A DNA stretch of 64,000 nt. It comes from Vitis vinifera (taxonomy: Eukaryota > Streptophyta > Magnoliopsida > Vitales > Vitaceae). Location of the stretch: assembly GCF_030704535.1 (NCBI RefSeq), contig NC_081807.1, positions 4,877,001 to 4,941,000 on the forward strand, written 5' to 3'. The notes beneath the pieces were generated by a model that ran no database searches, was not told the origin of the DNA, and saw only the letters and a list, made by a program, of their open reading frames with translations. Numbering within the stretch: the stretch's first letter is position 1; each line of letters begins with the position of its first letter. A program made the translations under genes and the position numbers. Shown here one piece after another: positions 1 through 10,960 of this stretch.

Positions 1-190
1 TCATACTATGGTCCCATAAACCTCTAGGCATATTGCATCAGGCACCCCCATCGGGCATGCCTCCAGCATTACCATTACATCGCAACAATCCTATCCTATC
101 AGAAGCTGGAGATGAGGCACACTCATCAGCCATGCATGCAATGCTTAATGGTCAGCTCAACCAAATCCCAGAGACACAGTCCCACTGCAT
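1..190 (+). pseudogene. KH-family last exon, 3' tail (copy 1)
   Basis: Homologous to the proline-rich C-terminal exon of copies 2 (2467-2675) and 6 (near 40860-41053). One base is missing in the run 'aacctctagg' (copy 6 has 'aaccctctagg'), which shifts the frame. About 22 bp covering the usual stop codon are deleted near position 150. It is therefore a broken fragment whose 5' part is off the window. Confidence 0.75.
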
Positions 191-299
191 CAAGACAACT
201 TGTCAATAGATATCTTTATAACTTATCTTAGTAGTACTGAGTTTACTTTCAAACAGTTGAAGAAACTTAAAAGCACAACAGATGAAAATGAACAAAAAT

Positions 300-800
300 G
301 AAATAATACAGACCAGACAAAACATGGCCTGTCTAGTCCACTTTAAAGAATTCAAGAAAGAGAATCAAGATCGAGGAGAAGAATAAAGGAAACAATGCAT
401 AGAATATTTCTAAAATCACTCCTACCCAATAAAACAATGAGATTAGTAGCTCAGTAAAAATTTCCAACATAAATAAATAATATAGTTCTATAAGAAGAAA
501 TCAGATAAGACAAAAATCTTAAGCAGGTGTAGGTACTCTCTTAATTGAGAGAACTAAAAGAGGAAAGCTTGGAAGTGGGGTTGATAATGGACGCACCAAA
601 ACCGAAAAAAAAGGGAAAACAAAAAGAATAAGAAGAAGAAAGAAAGAAATAAAGAAAGGAGAAAGAAAAAGATTTTTCAAACAAATCTTGATCCTGGGCA
701 ACAAGCAATTGACAACCGGCAACACCACCTCATTTCTTTTTTCCCCGATTCCAAAATCCATCAAAACAAACACACGTGAAGAAGGAAAGTAAAGGCCAGA
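300..800 (-). pseudogene. Inverted KH-family first-intron fragment (copy 1)
   Basis: Reverse complement of the region running from late exon 1 into intron 1 of copy 3 (about 5730-6190). It shares the pyrimidine-rich tract, the 'gttttgatggaaaatggaat' stretch and the 'tctggtctat' stretch. It sits tail-to-tail with the plus-strand last-exon fragment just upstream. The short reading frames here are pyrimidine-tract artefacts and do not look coding. Confidence 0.7.
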
Positions 801-1082
801 AATGTATATACTGACATTTCTTATTTAGAACTAAATTTTTGTGTTTATCAGTGATATTTATCTCACTTCTTCTCGGAGATTCCTTTTTCAAATAGAGGCA
901 TTTAAAACATTTTTATTACTTCAATTTTAATTTTTTTTAAATGATAGAGTAAATTCATCCTTTTTGTTAAAAAAAAATCATACATTTCATATAAAAATTA
1001 TTACGAAAAAAAAAACTATTTAAACATCTCAACATCTTTCTTTCTTGAGTAAATTATTGTTCATCTTAAGTTATTAATTATT

Positions 1083-1480
1083 AACTTAGGTTACAGGATA
1101 GGATATGATAGAATATGTATATTGTATATTTAATTTATGAAATAAATAAAAAATAATATGAAATATATATATTATTTTTTTGTTTCAAAATTTTTTTATC
1201 ACATTCAAATATTTTCTATTTAAAAAAATGAAAATTTTATTATGTTTAACAATATTCACAATTAAAATATTTAAACTTTACAAATGTTATTTTATATTAT
1301 GTTATTTAATATATAAAAATAATTTATATATCATATATTAATATTGTTTTATAAATATTTTTTTTAGTTTTTATTTTTTAATCTTAAATTTTAGTTTATA
1401 ATAATAAAAAAATTATTTTGTAAAATGAAAATATTAAAAAACAAAAATTGATAAAAAAAAAATGAATTTTTGATACATGA
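1083..1480 (-). repeat. AT-rich GATAGGATA-ended repeat, copy a
   Basis: Very AT-rich sequence starting with 'ggataggatatgatagaata'. Related copies are at 3520-4165 and 8480-9050 (opposite orientation) and 41990-42590 (same orientation). The ends carry inverted GATAGGATA / TATCCTATC motifs, which suggests a MITE-like non-autonomous transposon. No coding capacity is visible and the class is unresolved. Confidence 0.55.
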
Positions 1481-1829
1481 AGAAGGATTTGGCATTAACA
1501 CATGGGTGAACTTTGAGTATCTTATCCATGTAGAGGCAATAGGCAGAACTCAAGAGATATATGCATGGCATGTTATAATTTATAACCAATATTATCAAGG
1601 CTCATTGAGTTGGTACCAATATTGTCTCCAATAGCAAGCCGGGGTTCCTTCATCTATCAATCCCATTGAACTACATCGATCCTCATTTTGGTACTAAAAG
1701 GACATTGCAATGTAATATGTACAAATTATTGATATTTAATGAAATGAAGTATTTTATGTGACTTTATAATGAGAACAATTACAAAATTAACATTTCTTAT
1801 AGATCAACATGATATAATTACATCTAATA

Positions 1830-2060
1830 TCACAAATTATATCATATGTATATCAAATTTTTCAATAAAACAACTTTAAAATGTCTATTATACTTCTAAT
1901 TATATTATTGTGAGATTTTCCTTGCATTTTCATGAGTTTTTAACAATTTTAAGCCTACCGATATTTTTTTCAAGAATATCCACCAATATATCTCCTAGAT
2001 ATCCGATATATTCGTAAGATCGAAGTACCGATATATCCGTGATTACTAATATTTTCATCC
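1830..2060 (+). repeat. Dispersed repeat with CGATATATC-type motifs, copy a
   Basis: Diverged copy of 43910-44140. Both carry a run of GATAT-containing words ('accgatatt', 'tccgatatatt', 'accgatatatcc') followed by 'taatattttca'. No coding capacity is seen. It lies immediately upstream of the KH exon 4 fragment at 2104. The family is unknown. The stretch 1480-1830 contains nothing recognisable. Confidence 0.5.
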
Positions 2061-2103
2061 TTGTTGTATGAGGGTTGAATAAAAATTGTCATGCTTTTTT
2101 CAG

Positions 2104-2675
2104 ATTGAAACTAGACCATGCTTTGTGGGTACAAATAGAAGAGTGGTATTGGGTGGAACAAGAAAGCAGATTGAGTCATCGATAGGACGGATTACTGACC
2201 TGCTGATTGATTGGGTGAGTCATGTGTGGGTGAATCAGAGGAGTATAATATAGACAAACACAAATTTTTGTGAAGCCTATAATTTATGGAAAGGTTTTTG
2301 GCAGGAGGCAAAACTGGTGCTCTTAATTTATTAGAAGTTTCTTTCAATGTCAATGTTATTAACCATACAAGCAATGTCCTTAGTCATCTGGAAGTTGTCT
2401 TTTCCGTTTTAAGTGCCCTTTTTTAAATGCTCATTACATCTGATCAGTTTCTTAATTTTACTGTAGTGCCCCACCCAAGTTACCCAATCCCAAATGACCA
2501 TCTTCCAGATCCTTCATACTATGGTCCCATAAACCCTCTAGCCATATTGCATCAGGCACCCCCATCGGGCATGCCTCCAGCATTACCATTACATCGCAAC
2601 AATCCTATCCTATCAGAAGCTGGGGATGAGGCACACTCATCAGCCATGCATGCATCTACCAGAGAAAATGACTGA
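2104..2675 (+). pseudogene. KH-family fragment, exons 4-5 (copy 2)
   Basis: 2104-2214 is a 111-nt exon equivalent to KH exon 4 of copy 3. It is fully open (IETRPCFVGTNRRVVLGGT then K-Q-I-E) and has an AG acceptor and a GTGAGT donor. 2467-2675 is a short last exon encoding a Pro-rich tail ending in MHASTREND and a stop. It lacks the 27-residue repeats of copy 3. No exons 1-3 are found upstream, so the first half of the KH domain is missing. It is most likely a 5'-truncated duplicate. Confidence 0.75.
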
Positions 2676-2779
2676 ACGCTTAATGGTCAACTCAACCAAA
2701 TCCTAGAGACACAGTCCCACTGCATCAAGACAACTTGTCATAGATATCTTTATAACTTATCTTAGTAGTACTGAGTCTA

Positions 2780-3510
2780 TAAGAAGAAATCAGATAAGAC
2801 AAAAATCTTAAGCAGGTATAGGTACCCTCTTAATTGAGAGAACTAAAAGAGAAAAGGTTGGAAGTGGGGTTGATAATGGACGCTCCAAAACCGAAAAGAA
2901 AAAAGAAAACAAGAAGAAGAAGAAGAAGAAGAAAGAAATAAAGAAAGGAGAAAGAAAAATATTGTTCAAACAAATCTTGATCCTAGGCAACAAGCAATTG
3001 GCAATTGGCAACACCACCTCATTTCTTTCTTCCCTGATTCCATGCCATTTTCCATCAAAACAAACACAAGTGAAGAAGGAAAGTAAAGGCTAGACAAGAA
3101 ATCAGTTAAAGTAAAGAAATCATTTAAAATAAAGAAGGTAGAGAATTGAGGATAACCATAGAAGCGCAAGAGCGGATTTGCGCCTTTCGGGGCCTCTTCT
3201 GCCTCCACCTTTATCTTGCGATGATCAATGGTTTCTGGAAGGACATCCTTGTTTGCTTCGTCCTCATCTTGATCTTCTTCATTCATCTTCCAAGTCTGAT
3301 GGGAAATTCAGATAAATCTTGTAGGAGAGGAGCCAAGAAAATCAAGGGACTTTCTTGAGAGGGATAGAGAGTAACGTCATGAACATTTCAAGGAAAAAAT
3401 AGAGGAAAACGGGAACCATGCTAGTGAAATGGAAGTTATGTTATGAAACCTCCCAAAAACGGTGTCGTTTTGAACTCTCATACAATTACATTCTAAAAAT
3501 TTGTTCACCT
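2780..3510 (-). pseudogene. Inverted KH-family promoter, exon 1 and part of intron 1
   Basis: On the minus strand the start codon is at 3286-3284 and the product begins MNEEDQDEDEANKDVLPETI, matching exon 1 of copies 3 and 5 (shared LPETID). The upstream part (3287-3510) matches the copy 3 and copy 5 promoters and includes the palindromic CGGTGTCG motif. Downstream it runs into the purine-rich inverse of intron 1 and stops at the joint with the copy 2 3' UTR. No KH exons follow, so it is a promoter plus first exon without a body. Confidence 0.7.
3457..3470 (-). promoter_or_regulatory. Palindromic promoter motif AAACGRCACCGTTT
   Basis: On the minus strand this reads AAACGACACCGTTT, about 170 bp upstream of the exon 1 ATG at 3286. 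Equivalent sites precede the other KH-family copies at 5368, 11688, 44906 and 46542. The two six-base arms are near-perfect inverted repeats separated by two bases. Conservation across diverged duplicates suggests a regulatory role; this is inference. Confidence 0.5.
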
Positions 3511-3519
3511 ATAAGTTAT

Positions 3520-4019
3520 TTAATCACTTATCCTATCATATATTCAACCAAATATAAGATAAGATAAGTAATAGAAAATACTATCCAACCTCTTTTTTCT
3601 ATCCCTTTCACATGGGATACATTCATCCCATGATCAAATATAAAATATACATATCTCATGTCTCAAAAATTAATTTTTATCAATTTTTTATTTTTTAATA
3701 TACTTATTTTACAAAATATTTTTTTTATTATAAATTAAATTTATGATTAAAAAAGAAAAACTAAAAAAAATATTTTTAAAATATTTTTAATATATGATAT
3801 ATAAATTATTTTTATATATTAAATAACATAGTATAAAAACATTTTATTTGTAAAATTTGAATATTTTAATCATGAATATTGTTAAACAACATAATAAAAT
3901 TTTCATTTTTTAGAAATAAATTTTATTTTAAACATTGAAATTAATATAGATTTTATATTAGTTTTTATTTATTTTACAAATTAAACATAATATACTACCT
4001 TAAAATATCATGTTCATAG

Positions 4020-4050
<31 letters not shown>

Positions 4051-4165
4051 GATATCATATCTTATTAGAAATCATATCCTATAATATGCATATCTTATCC
4101 AATAGGATGTGGTATTTTAAGATATACATATCTTATCATATCCTATCCTGTCAATCAAACGTATC
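3520..4165 (+). repeat. AT-rich GATAGGATA-ended repeat, copy b
   Basis: Begins 'ttatcctatcatatattc' and ends 'cctatcctgtcaatcaaacg'. It is a close relative of 8480-9050 and the inverse of 1083-1480. It includes an (AT)n tract at 4021-4047. MITE-like; no reading frame of interest. Confidence 0.55.
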
Positions 4166-4189
4166 CTTAAAATAATTAAAAAAAAAAAT

Positions 4190-4640
4190 AGAGAGTGCAT
4201 CCAAACGGGACTAAAATAAAAATGGCAATGTATAAAATAAGTGAGTAGTGCAGTGGTGCATTTGTAAGAATAATCTGGTGTATTATCAAACTGGTGCATT
4301 TGATTGTGTATGAGTGATAGTGTATAAAATCAGTAGAAGATATTATTAGGTTCCGAGAATATCATAGATTTGGTCATAAATTCCAAACTGGGGACCATTT
4401 TGAATTTGAGGTTTTCACTTGATTCTAAAAAGTGTTATCAAAGAACCTTGCATTCCACTGGATTGCAGTCCAGGCTTGATTAATTCAATTGTAGACAATA
4501 TGGTTTACATTTAAATCATGAATTTCTTATGAGAAAATTGGGAGGTTTGATGAATATTGCCAATGGCTTGATCGAATTTGGATGCATGATGCACCTCACT
4601 CAATTGTCAGGCTCCTTGGTTTCACCAGTTAGGTCAAAGC
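4190..4640 (+). repeat. Copy of the KH-gene downstream block
   Basis: Shares 'tgtataaaat...gtgagtagtgcagtgg' and 'ggatgcatgatgcacctcactcaat' with 33285-33420 and 47570-47690. In those places the block lies between a KH-family 3' UTR and a tRNA-Trp gene or its relic. Here no tRNA follows. It is evidence that duplications in this region carried gene, 3' flank and tRNA together. Confidence 0.6.
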
Positions 4641-4699
4641 GCTTTCTAAGTATTTGTTTAATTGTACTTCAAGTTCAAGTTGAAGTGCTTTTATTGGAA

Positions 4700-5330
4700 G
4701 TGATTTTTTCTATAGTGCTTCTATGAAAAACATTTTTATGAAAACTCAAAACAGTGATTCTAATAGTTTTTTGATTTTATGTTGCACAAGTATAAAAACG
4801 TTTTTAATATTAATAAATTATAAAAAAAATTTAAAAATATATAATTTAATTAGAAGAAATGAAATATTGTAATAAAGTAAGAACTTTTTATTACAAAAAA
4901 ATATATAAACATCTATTTTAAAATAATATATAAACGTTTACATTATTAAAAATAAATAAAAATAATCATTTTCATGATTTTAAGAGAATTTTTAAAAATA
5001 TTTTTTTTAAATGGATTAATAAATAAACATCAATCATGATATAATAATTTCTCAAAATAAACTAATTATTTTGTTAATTAACTAGTTAAATTACTCATAA
5101 TTAAACTTTAGGTTAATAACTTAATTAACTTAAATTAAGTTGTTAGGTAATAAGGTGTCAAGGACCAATAATAATTTACTCATAAAAGGAAAATTTAAGC
5201 TGTTGTCTAAATATATTTTTTATTTTTAAAGGATGGATTTTTAGAAAAGGATGAATTTAAAGGATTTTATTACTTAGAAACACAAAAATTTAGTTCTAAT
5301 TTCTAAATATATAAGAAATGTCAGCATAGG
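4700..5330. other. AT-rich intergenic stretch
   Basis: Gene-free AT-rich DNA with many short A/T runs. The end (about 5280-5340) matches the promoter-distal flank of the KH copies ('gaacaaatttttagaa'). No gene, RNA or clear transposon end was seen. Confidence 0.6.
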
Positions 5331-5367
5331 TGAACAAATTTTTAGAACGTAATCGTATCAGACTCCA

Positions 5368-5381
5368 AAACGGCACCGTCT
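5368..5381 (+). promoter_or_regulatory. Palindromic promoter motif (AAACGGCACCGTCT)
   Basis: Lies 172 bp upstream of the copy 3 ATG. The right arm differs from the consensus by one base (GTCT for GTTT). It is followed at a fixed distance by 'ggtttcacaacataactt', which is also conserved in copy 5. Confidence 0.5.
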
Positions 5382-5552
5382 AGCGAGGGTTTCACAACAT
5401 AACTTCTATTTCAGCAGCATGGTTTGCGTTTCCGTTCATTTCCTACTTCAAATGTTCATAACGTTCCTCTCTATCCCTTTCAAGAAATTTTCTTGATTTT
5501 CTCGGCTTCTCTACTGCAAGAATTTGTCTGAATTTCCCTTCAGACTGGGAAA

Positions 5553-7883
5553 ATGAGTGAAGGAGACGAAGGAAACATGGACGACTTCCTTCCAGAAACT
5601 ATTGATCGTGGCGGCAAGAGAAAGGCGGAGGAAGTACACGTTCGGAGATCGCAAGAGCAATTTCCCAGGCGCTCTTGTCCTTTTGCAGTTATTCTCAATC
5701 CTCTACATTCTTTATTTTAAATGATTTCTTGTCTACCCTTTACTTTCTTTCTTCACGTGTGTTTGTTTTGATGGAAAATGGAATGGGGAAGAAAGAAATG
5801 AGGTGGTGTTGCCAATTGCCAATTGCCCATTGCCCAGGATCAAGATTCCTTTCTCCTTTGTTTCTTCTTCTTTTCTTTTCTTTTCTTTTCTTTTTTAGTT
5901 TTGGAGCACCCATTATTAATCCCACTCCCAAGCTTTCTTCTTTTAGTCCTCTCAATAAAGAGAATACCTGCATCAGATTTTTGTCTTAACCGATTTCTTC
6001 TTGTAGAATTGGAAATTGGAGCTATTAATCTCATTGTTTTATTGGGTAGGAGTGATTGTAGAACTATTCCATGCTATATTTCTCCTCATGATTCTCTTTC
6101 TTGAATTCTTTAAATTGGATTGGACGGGCCATGTTGTTGTCTGGTCTATGTTATTTAATTATTGTTCATTTTCATCAGAATTTGTCTGGTCTATGGATGG
6201 TGGTGCTGGCTATCTGTGATATCCACATATATTCAAGTTGTCAATGGATTCTGTTAACGCTTCTTTCTTTCTATTTTCTTCAAGTGACTATGAAATGTGA
6301 AGTGCTGAGCTATTTTTCTGGCAGTCAGAATTTGTTTGTTAATCAAATCAATTAATACCCGAAACTTCGAGATTTTGTACAACTGTTATGCCTTCTCTAC
6401 AATCTCAATAATGCTTTGTTGTAAATTGGTAGAACAGAATCAACCCGCCATAGCGAGCCAATCTACAAATAAGGGATGCGGTCAGATTCTTTCGTTTGTA
6501 ATTGAGGTTCCAGTCGATGAGGTGAATTAATGTAGAATAATTATCTTCTTTTTAGTTGAATAAAAACCTGAATAGTTCCAAATTGCACTGCCAATGCTTC
6601 CAGGTTGGTTTTCTCATTGGAAGGAGATGTGCAGCCATGGATCAAATACAACACACTTCTGGAGCTTTGATTGGGGTTTGTGATTTAACCACAAAAGCTT
6701 TAGCACACATTTTAAGCGTCAAGAAAGATTGTTGCTTTCATTTGAATGGCATTATCATGTGTTTTATGAGGTTAAAGAAAAAATTGTCTTACTTTTTTCA
6801 GATTGAACCTAGTCCATGCCCTGTTTGTACAAAAAGAAGAGTGGACTTAGGTGGAACAAAAGAGCAGATTCAGTCGGCGTTACGACTTATTACTGACCTG
6901 ATGATTGATTGGGTGAGTCATGTGTGGGTGAAGTGAATAAGAGGAGTATAACATAAGCAAACACCCATTCTCATGAAGCCTATAATTTAGGGGAAGGTTT
7001 TTGGCAGTAGGCGAAACTGGTGCTCTTAATTTATTCCAAGTGTTTTTCTAATGTCAGCCTCTGGAAGTTCTCTTTTCGGTTTAAGTGCCCTTTTTCTTAA
7101 TGCTCGTTACATCTCAGTTTCTTCATTTTACTGCAGGACCCTAATACATGTGTAGAGTCTGTAGACTTAATACCAGATCATCATCTTCGAGAGCCTTCAT
7201 CTTATGGTTACATAAACCCTCCAGAATCTCAACCTGCAGGATCTTATCCGACAAATCCGTCAAACTATGGCGACTCTTCTACCCAACCATCCATTTGGGA
7301 TCAGGCGAACCCATCAGGCAGGCATCCGGTACCTTGGCCAGGATCTTTATTCATACACCCTTCAGACTTGGGGAGCCGTCCCATCCAACCAGCTGCTCAG
7401 TACCAGGCAAACCCATCAGGCAGGCATATGGAACCTTGGCCAGGATCTTTATGGAACCATCCCATCCAGCCAGCTGCTCAGTACCAGGAAAACGCATCAG
7501 ACAGGCATATAGTACCTTGGCCAGGATCTTTATGGAACCATACCATCCAGCCAGCCGCTCAATACCAGGCAGACCCATCAGCCATGCATCCGGCACCTTG
7601 GCCAGGATCTGATCTGTCATCTTCTAGCTCTGCTAACTACTGGTATCGACCAAATCCATCGGCCATGCCTGAAATTCCTCCATTCTGTGATTACCATCTT
7701 CCCGAACCAGTGGCTTGCGATCCAGAAATATCATCACCCATTCCTACAGAATCCTCGCAAGGAAGTTGTGCGGCACCACCATTTAACAATCCTATCCTAT
7801 CAGAAGCTGGGGATGAGGCATACACATCAGCCATGCATGCATCCACCTCAAGAAAGCGCCAGAGAAAGCGACTGAACGTTTAA
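5553..7883 (+). CDS. Single-KH-domain protein with proline-rich repeat tail (copy 3)
   Basis: Five-exon model. Exon 1 starts at 5553 (MSEGDEGNMDDFLPETID); its end is uncertain, and a phase-compatible GT donor follows 5633. Exon 2 is 6438-6521, exon 3 6604-6675, exon 4 6802-6912 and exon 5 7137-7883; all are phase 0 with AG/GT borders. The product is about 364 residues. Exons 2-4 form one KH fold: FVIEVPVDEVGFLIGRR, DQIQHTSGALI, then RRVDLGGTKEQI. KH domains bind single-stranded RNA or DNA, but the usual GxxG loop reads GRRC here, so binding may be weak. Exon 5 holds four imperfect 27-residue Pro/Trp/Gln repeats and ends in a basic RKRQRKR stretch, a possible nuclear signal. This is the only family copy here with all exons open. 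The exon structure is well supported; the cellular role is unknown. Confidence 0.75.
7282..7612 (+). repeat. 81-bp in-frame tandem repeat in KH exon 5
   Basis: About four units with a period of 81 bp. Each encodes a 27-residue block of the type PIQPAAQYQANPSGRH then PWPGSLW. Units 2-4 (from about 7378) are the most similar; unit 1 is more diverged. The length is a multiple of three, so copy-number changes keep the frame. Other copies of the last exon (2467-2675, 40860-41053) lack these units. Confidence 0.8.
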
Positions 7884-8400
7884 TCCCAGAAACAGTCCCA
7901 CTGAATCAATCACCAGTTTGCAATCAAACAAATAGTGGAATTTCACTACTTCCATTAATCTAGAATTCAGCAGCCAGTAACAGTTAAGGTGCTGTCCTAC
8001 TGGGAACTGTTTGTCTTGCAAACCGAAGGTAGTGCTGGTTCAACCATTCTTTTTCCACATTTTTTTCCTTTTTTCAGTTTTCTTTTGTGTATGGGGCTGC
8101 AGTAGAACTCTTTTCTCAGGCGCCCTTTTTATTCATCTCCATTTAGTAGAAACGACAAATACTCATAGCAGTGTTGGGTGATGAATAAGGGTCTGATGTA
8201 AATTCTGTGGATAAGATTTTATTCAATGCTGTTGGAGGTGCAGGCTTCATCAGTATGGTCGGGTTACTCATTTTCTGCTGATATAAGCCTGGTAGACAGG
8301 TTGACTGTGTTCTGAAAAACTGGTGCATTTGATGGAGTTATGGCCTGTTCATGCCAAGTGCAGATAAATTGTTATTGCTGCAGTTACCCGTAAGCACTAG
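7884..8400 (+). other. Copy 3 3' UTR and downstream flank
   Basis: Contains the family 3' UTR signature 'ggaactgtttgtcttgcaaa' and 'gtagtgctggtt', followed by a T-rich stretch. Matches 32750-33000 and 47075-47300. No coding sequence. The usual 'actggtgcatttgat' downstream element is present near 8320. Confidence 0.6.
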
Positions 8401-8479
8401 ATTTAGCGCACTGGTAAAGGCTGATGTAAAGGCTGCTAATCGGTTAATCCTTGATAGAATAAATGGTAGGATATATTAT

Positions 8480-9050
8480 CATTTCATCCGTTTCACGTAA
8501 GATATCTTATTAATCTTATGGTAAGACATGGAATATACATATCTCATTTATCAAAAATGATTTTTTTTATCAATTTTTTGTTTTTTAGTATACTCATTTT
8601 ACAAAATAATTTTTTTTATTATGATTTAAATTTATGATTAAAAAAGAAAAACTAAAAAAAAAATATTCATAAAATAATATTAATAAATGATATATAAATT
8701 ATTTTTACATATTAAATAACATAATATAAAAAAAAATTTGTAAAGTTTAAATATTTTAATCATGAATATGGTTAAACATAATAAAATTTTCATTTTTTAA
8801 AATAGAACATATTTGAATGTGATATAATTTTTATTTTAAACATTAAAAATAAAGTATATTTCATATTAGTTTTTTTCATTTCACAAATTAAATATAAATA
8901 TAATATGTCATATCTCAATGGATATGCTACTTTAAAATATTATGTCCATAGAATATCTTAAGATATGTATATCTTATCTAATGGGATATAATATCCTAGG
9001 ATGTACATATAGGTCTTATCCTATCCCGCTAACCAAACATAACCTTAAAG
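8480..9050 (+). repeat. AT-rich GATAGGATA-ended repeat, copy c
   Basis: Same orientation and close similarity to 3520-4165. The right end reads 'cttatcctatcccgctaacc'. No coding capacity. 9050-9500 is AT-rich with no recognised feature apart from short matches to KH flanks. Confidence 0.55.
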
Positions 9051-9512
9051 GTTAAAGGATATTACTTCGAGTTATAAATCAAGTTTGATTAAAGGGGTAT
9101 GTATTGAGAAGTTTAAGTTTGATTTTAAAAGTTTTTAAAAACTAGAATCATATTTATTTCCTAAAAGTGAAAGAAAATATTTTATTTTGAATGATTGATT
9201 TATAAAGCATTAATCAAGGTTGAATAAATGAACTTGAAGTCATAGAGGGAGACCCTAAATCACAAGGGCTAGGATGGTTAAGTCTATTAGCTAGCTAAAG
9301 CACTTATAATTAACCTTAAGTTAAAATTTTAATTTAAGTTGTTATGTAAGGAAGGACAAACAATAATTTACTCAAAAAAAGGAAAAGGTTAGGGTTAGGA
9401 TGTTGTTTAAATACATCTTTTATTTGTTATTTAAAAAATAAAATAAAAGTAATATTAACTTTCATATAAAAAGTAAGAACCCTTTTGTAAAAATAGTAGT
9501 AACAAAAAAAAC

Positions 9513-9860
9513 AATTAATACCTCTAATTTTTAATTAATTATTTTGGAAAGTAATTACTCTTATGCTTTAAAATTAGAAATAAAATGGAAATTATATCCA
9601 AACAACCTCTAAAAGAGTTAAATTTATTTTTATGTTAATTTATATTTGATTGGAAGAAAAAAGAAAAAAGAAATCTTCTTTTCCCAACTTGAATTAAAAA
9701 ATAATAATAATAAGCAAAGAGATAGTGATATATTTTAAATTGTTATATTATTAAATCCATTTTATTCTTTAATGTGAAAAAGGAATTTCCCTTAAGAATT
9801 GACATAAATATCTTTTGCATTGCAGTATGACTCCAAAATGACAAAATTGCATTGTAGTAT
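9513..9860 (+). repeat. KH-family upstream flank (partner 46222-46555)
   Basis: Nearly identical to 46222-46555, including 'agcaaagagatagtgatata' and 'aattgacataaatatctttt'. In the partner this runs directly into the palindromic motif. Here the motif is degraded ('ccaaaatgacaaaattg') and exon 1 is missing. Confidence 0.7.
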
Positions 9861-10069
9861 GAAAATAATTTAAAACAATAAAAAGATGTTATTTATAAAT
9901 ACATTATTTTATGTTCTTAAAACAAAAAATAGAAAATAAAAAACAGTTTTTTATTGTTAAACATGTTTCTTGTGTTTTTTATTTTTAAAAACAGAAAATT
10001 GTTCTAAAAACTAGTTCCTCAACACATCCTTTGTTTTTTTTTTTTTTTTTTTTTTTTAACAATAAAAAA

Positions 10070-10960
10070 TTATTTACGTACTTTCTTCAGTTTTGTAGCA
10101 CCCATTATGCATTAGAGATAGTGTTAGATTATTCAAAGTGTCATTTGAATCCTAAAACCTCTCCAACAAATTCTCCACAACAGTTGATAGCATCAGAGAT
10201 AGGTTTCTACTTTATATTATGTTATCTAAATGTAACTGAACACAAACAGTAGCATCCTCTTATGCTCAAGTAAATGGGGATCATTCATCCAGTATCTTCT
10301 TATCTTTAATTTACATTCATCCTTTTCGTTGTACAGAATCAACCGATGGCAAGCCAATCTACAAATAAGGGACGCCGTCAGATACATTCGTTTGTAATTG
10401 AGGTTCCAGTCGAAAAGGTGAATTAATGTAGTATAATTATCTACCTTTCAGTTGAATATAAACCTTAATTAATAGTTCCAAATTGCACTGCCAATGCTTT
10501 CAGGTTGATTTTCTAATTGGAAAGAAACGTGCAACTATTGATGGAATACAACACTCTTCTGGAGCTTCCATTAAGGTTTGTGATTCGACTACAAAATGTT
10601 GAGTATATATTAAACTGATAATTTGCACTGCCTACAGTTTTATCATGTGTTGTATGAGGCTTAAATAAAAGTTGTCTTACTTTTCTCAGATTGAATCTAG
10701 GCCATGCTTTGCCGGTACGAATAGAAGAGTGGAATTACGTGGAACAAGATAGCAGATTGAGTCAGCGATAGGACTGATTACTGACCTGCTGATTGATTGG
10801 GTGATTCATGTGTGGGTGAATAAGAGGAGTATGACATAAACAAACACACATTTTCGTGAAGCCTATAATTTATGGGAAGGTTTATGGCAGGAGGCAAAAC
10901 TGGTGCTCTTAATTTATTAGAAGTTTCTTTCAATGTCAATGTTTGATTCTGGAAAGTACC
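10070..10960 (+). pseudogene. KH-family pseudogene, exons 2-4 (copy 4)
   Basis: Exons 10337-10417 (27 codons), 10504-10575 (24 codons) and 10690-10800 (37 codons) match copy 3 exons 2-4 with AG acceptors and phase 0 joints. Exon 4 has an in-frame TAG at 10750-10752, and its donor is GTGATT instead of GTGAGT. The KH loop reads GKKR, again without the second glycine. Exon 1 and the last exon are absent: sequence after about 10960 turns into A-runs and unrelated AT-rich DNA. A poly-T tract (10034-10057) precedes it. Non-functional. Confidence 0.8.

Larger units (their letters stand above)
1..1480. repeat. Segmental duplication, copy A (partner 40892-42392)
   Basis: This stretch matches 40892-42392 almost base for base in the same orientation. 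Differences are scattered substitutions, small poly-A length changes and a deletion near 150. Homology stops after the shared 'tgatacatgaa'. The block holds the tail of a KH-family last exon, an inverted piece of the same gene's first intron, and an AT-rich repeat. The true left end lies outside the window. Confidence 0.9.

Noticed and set aside
519..773. Minus-strand frame repeated at 41431-41685 and similar to 2808-3017
   Set aside because: This is inverted KH intron 1 sequence, rich in Phe/Ser/Leu from a pyrimidine tract. Repetition reflects duplication, not coding constraint.
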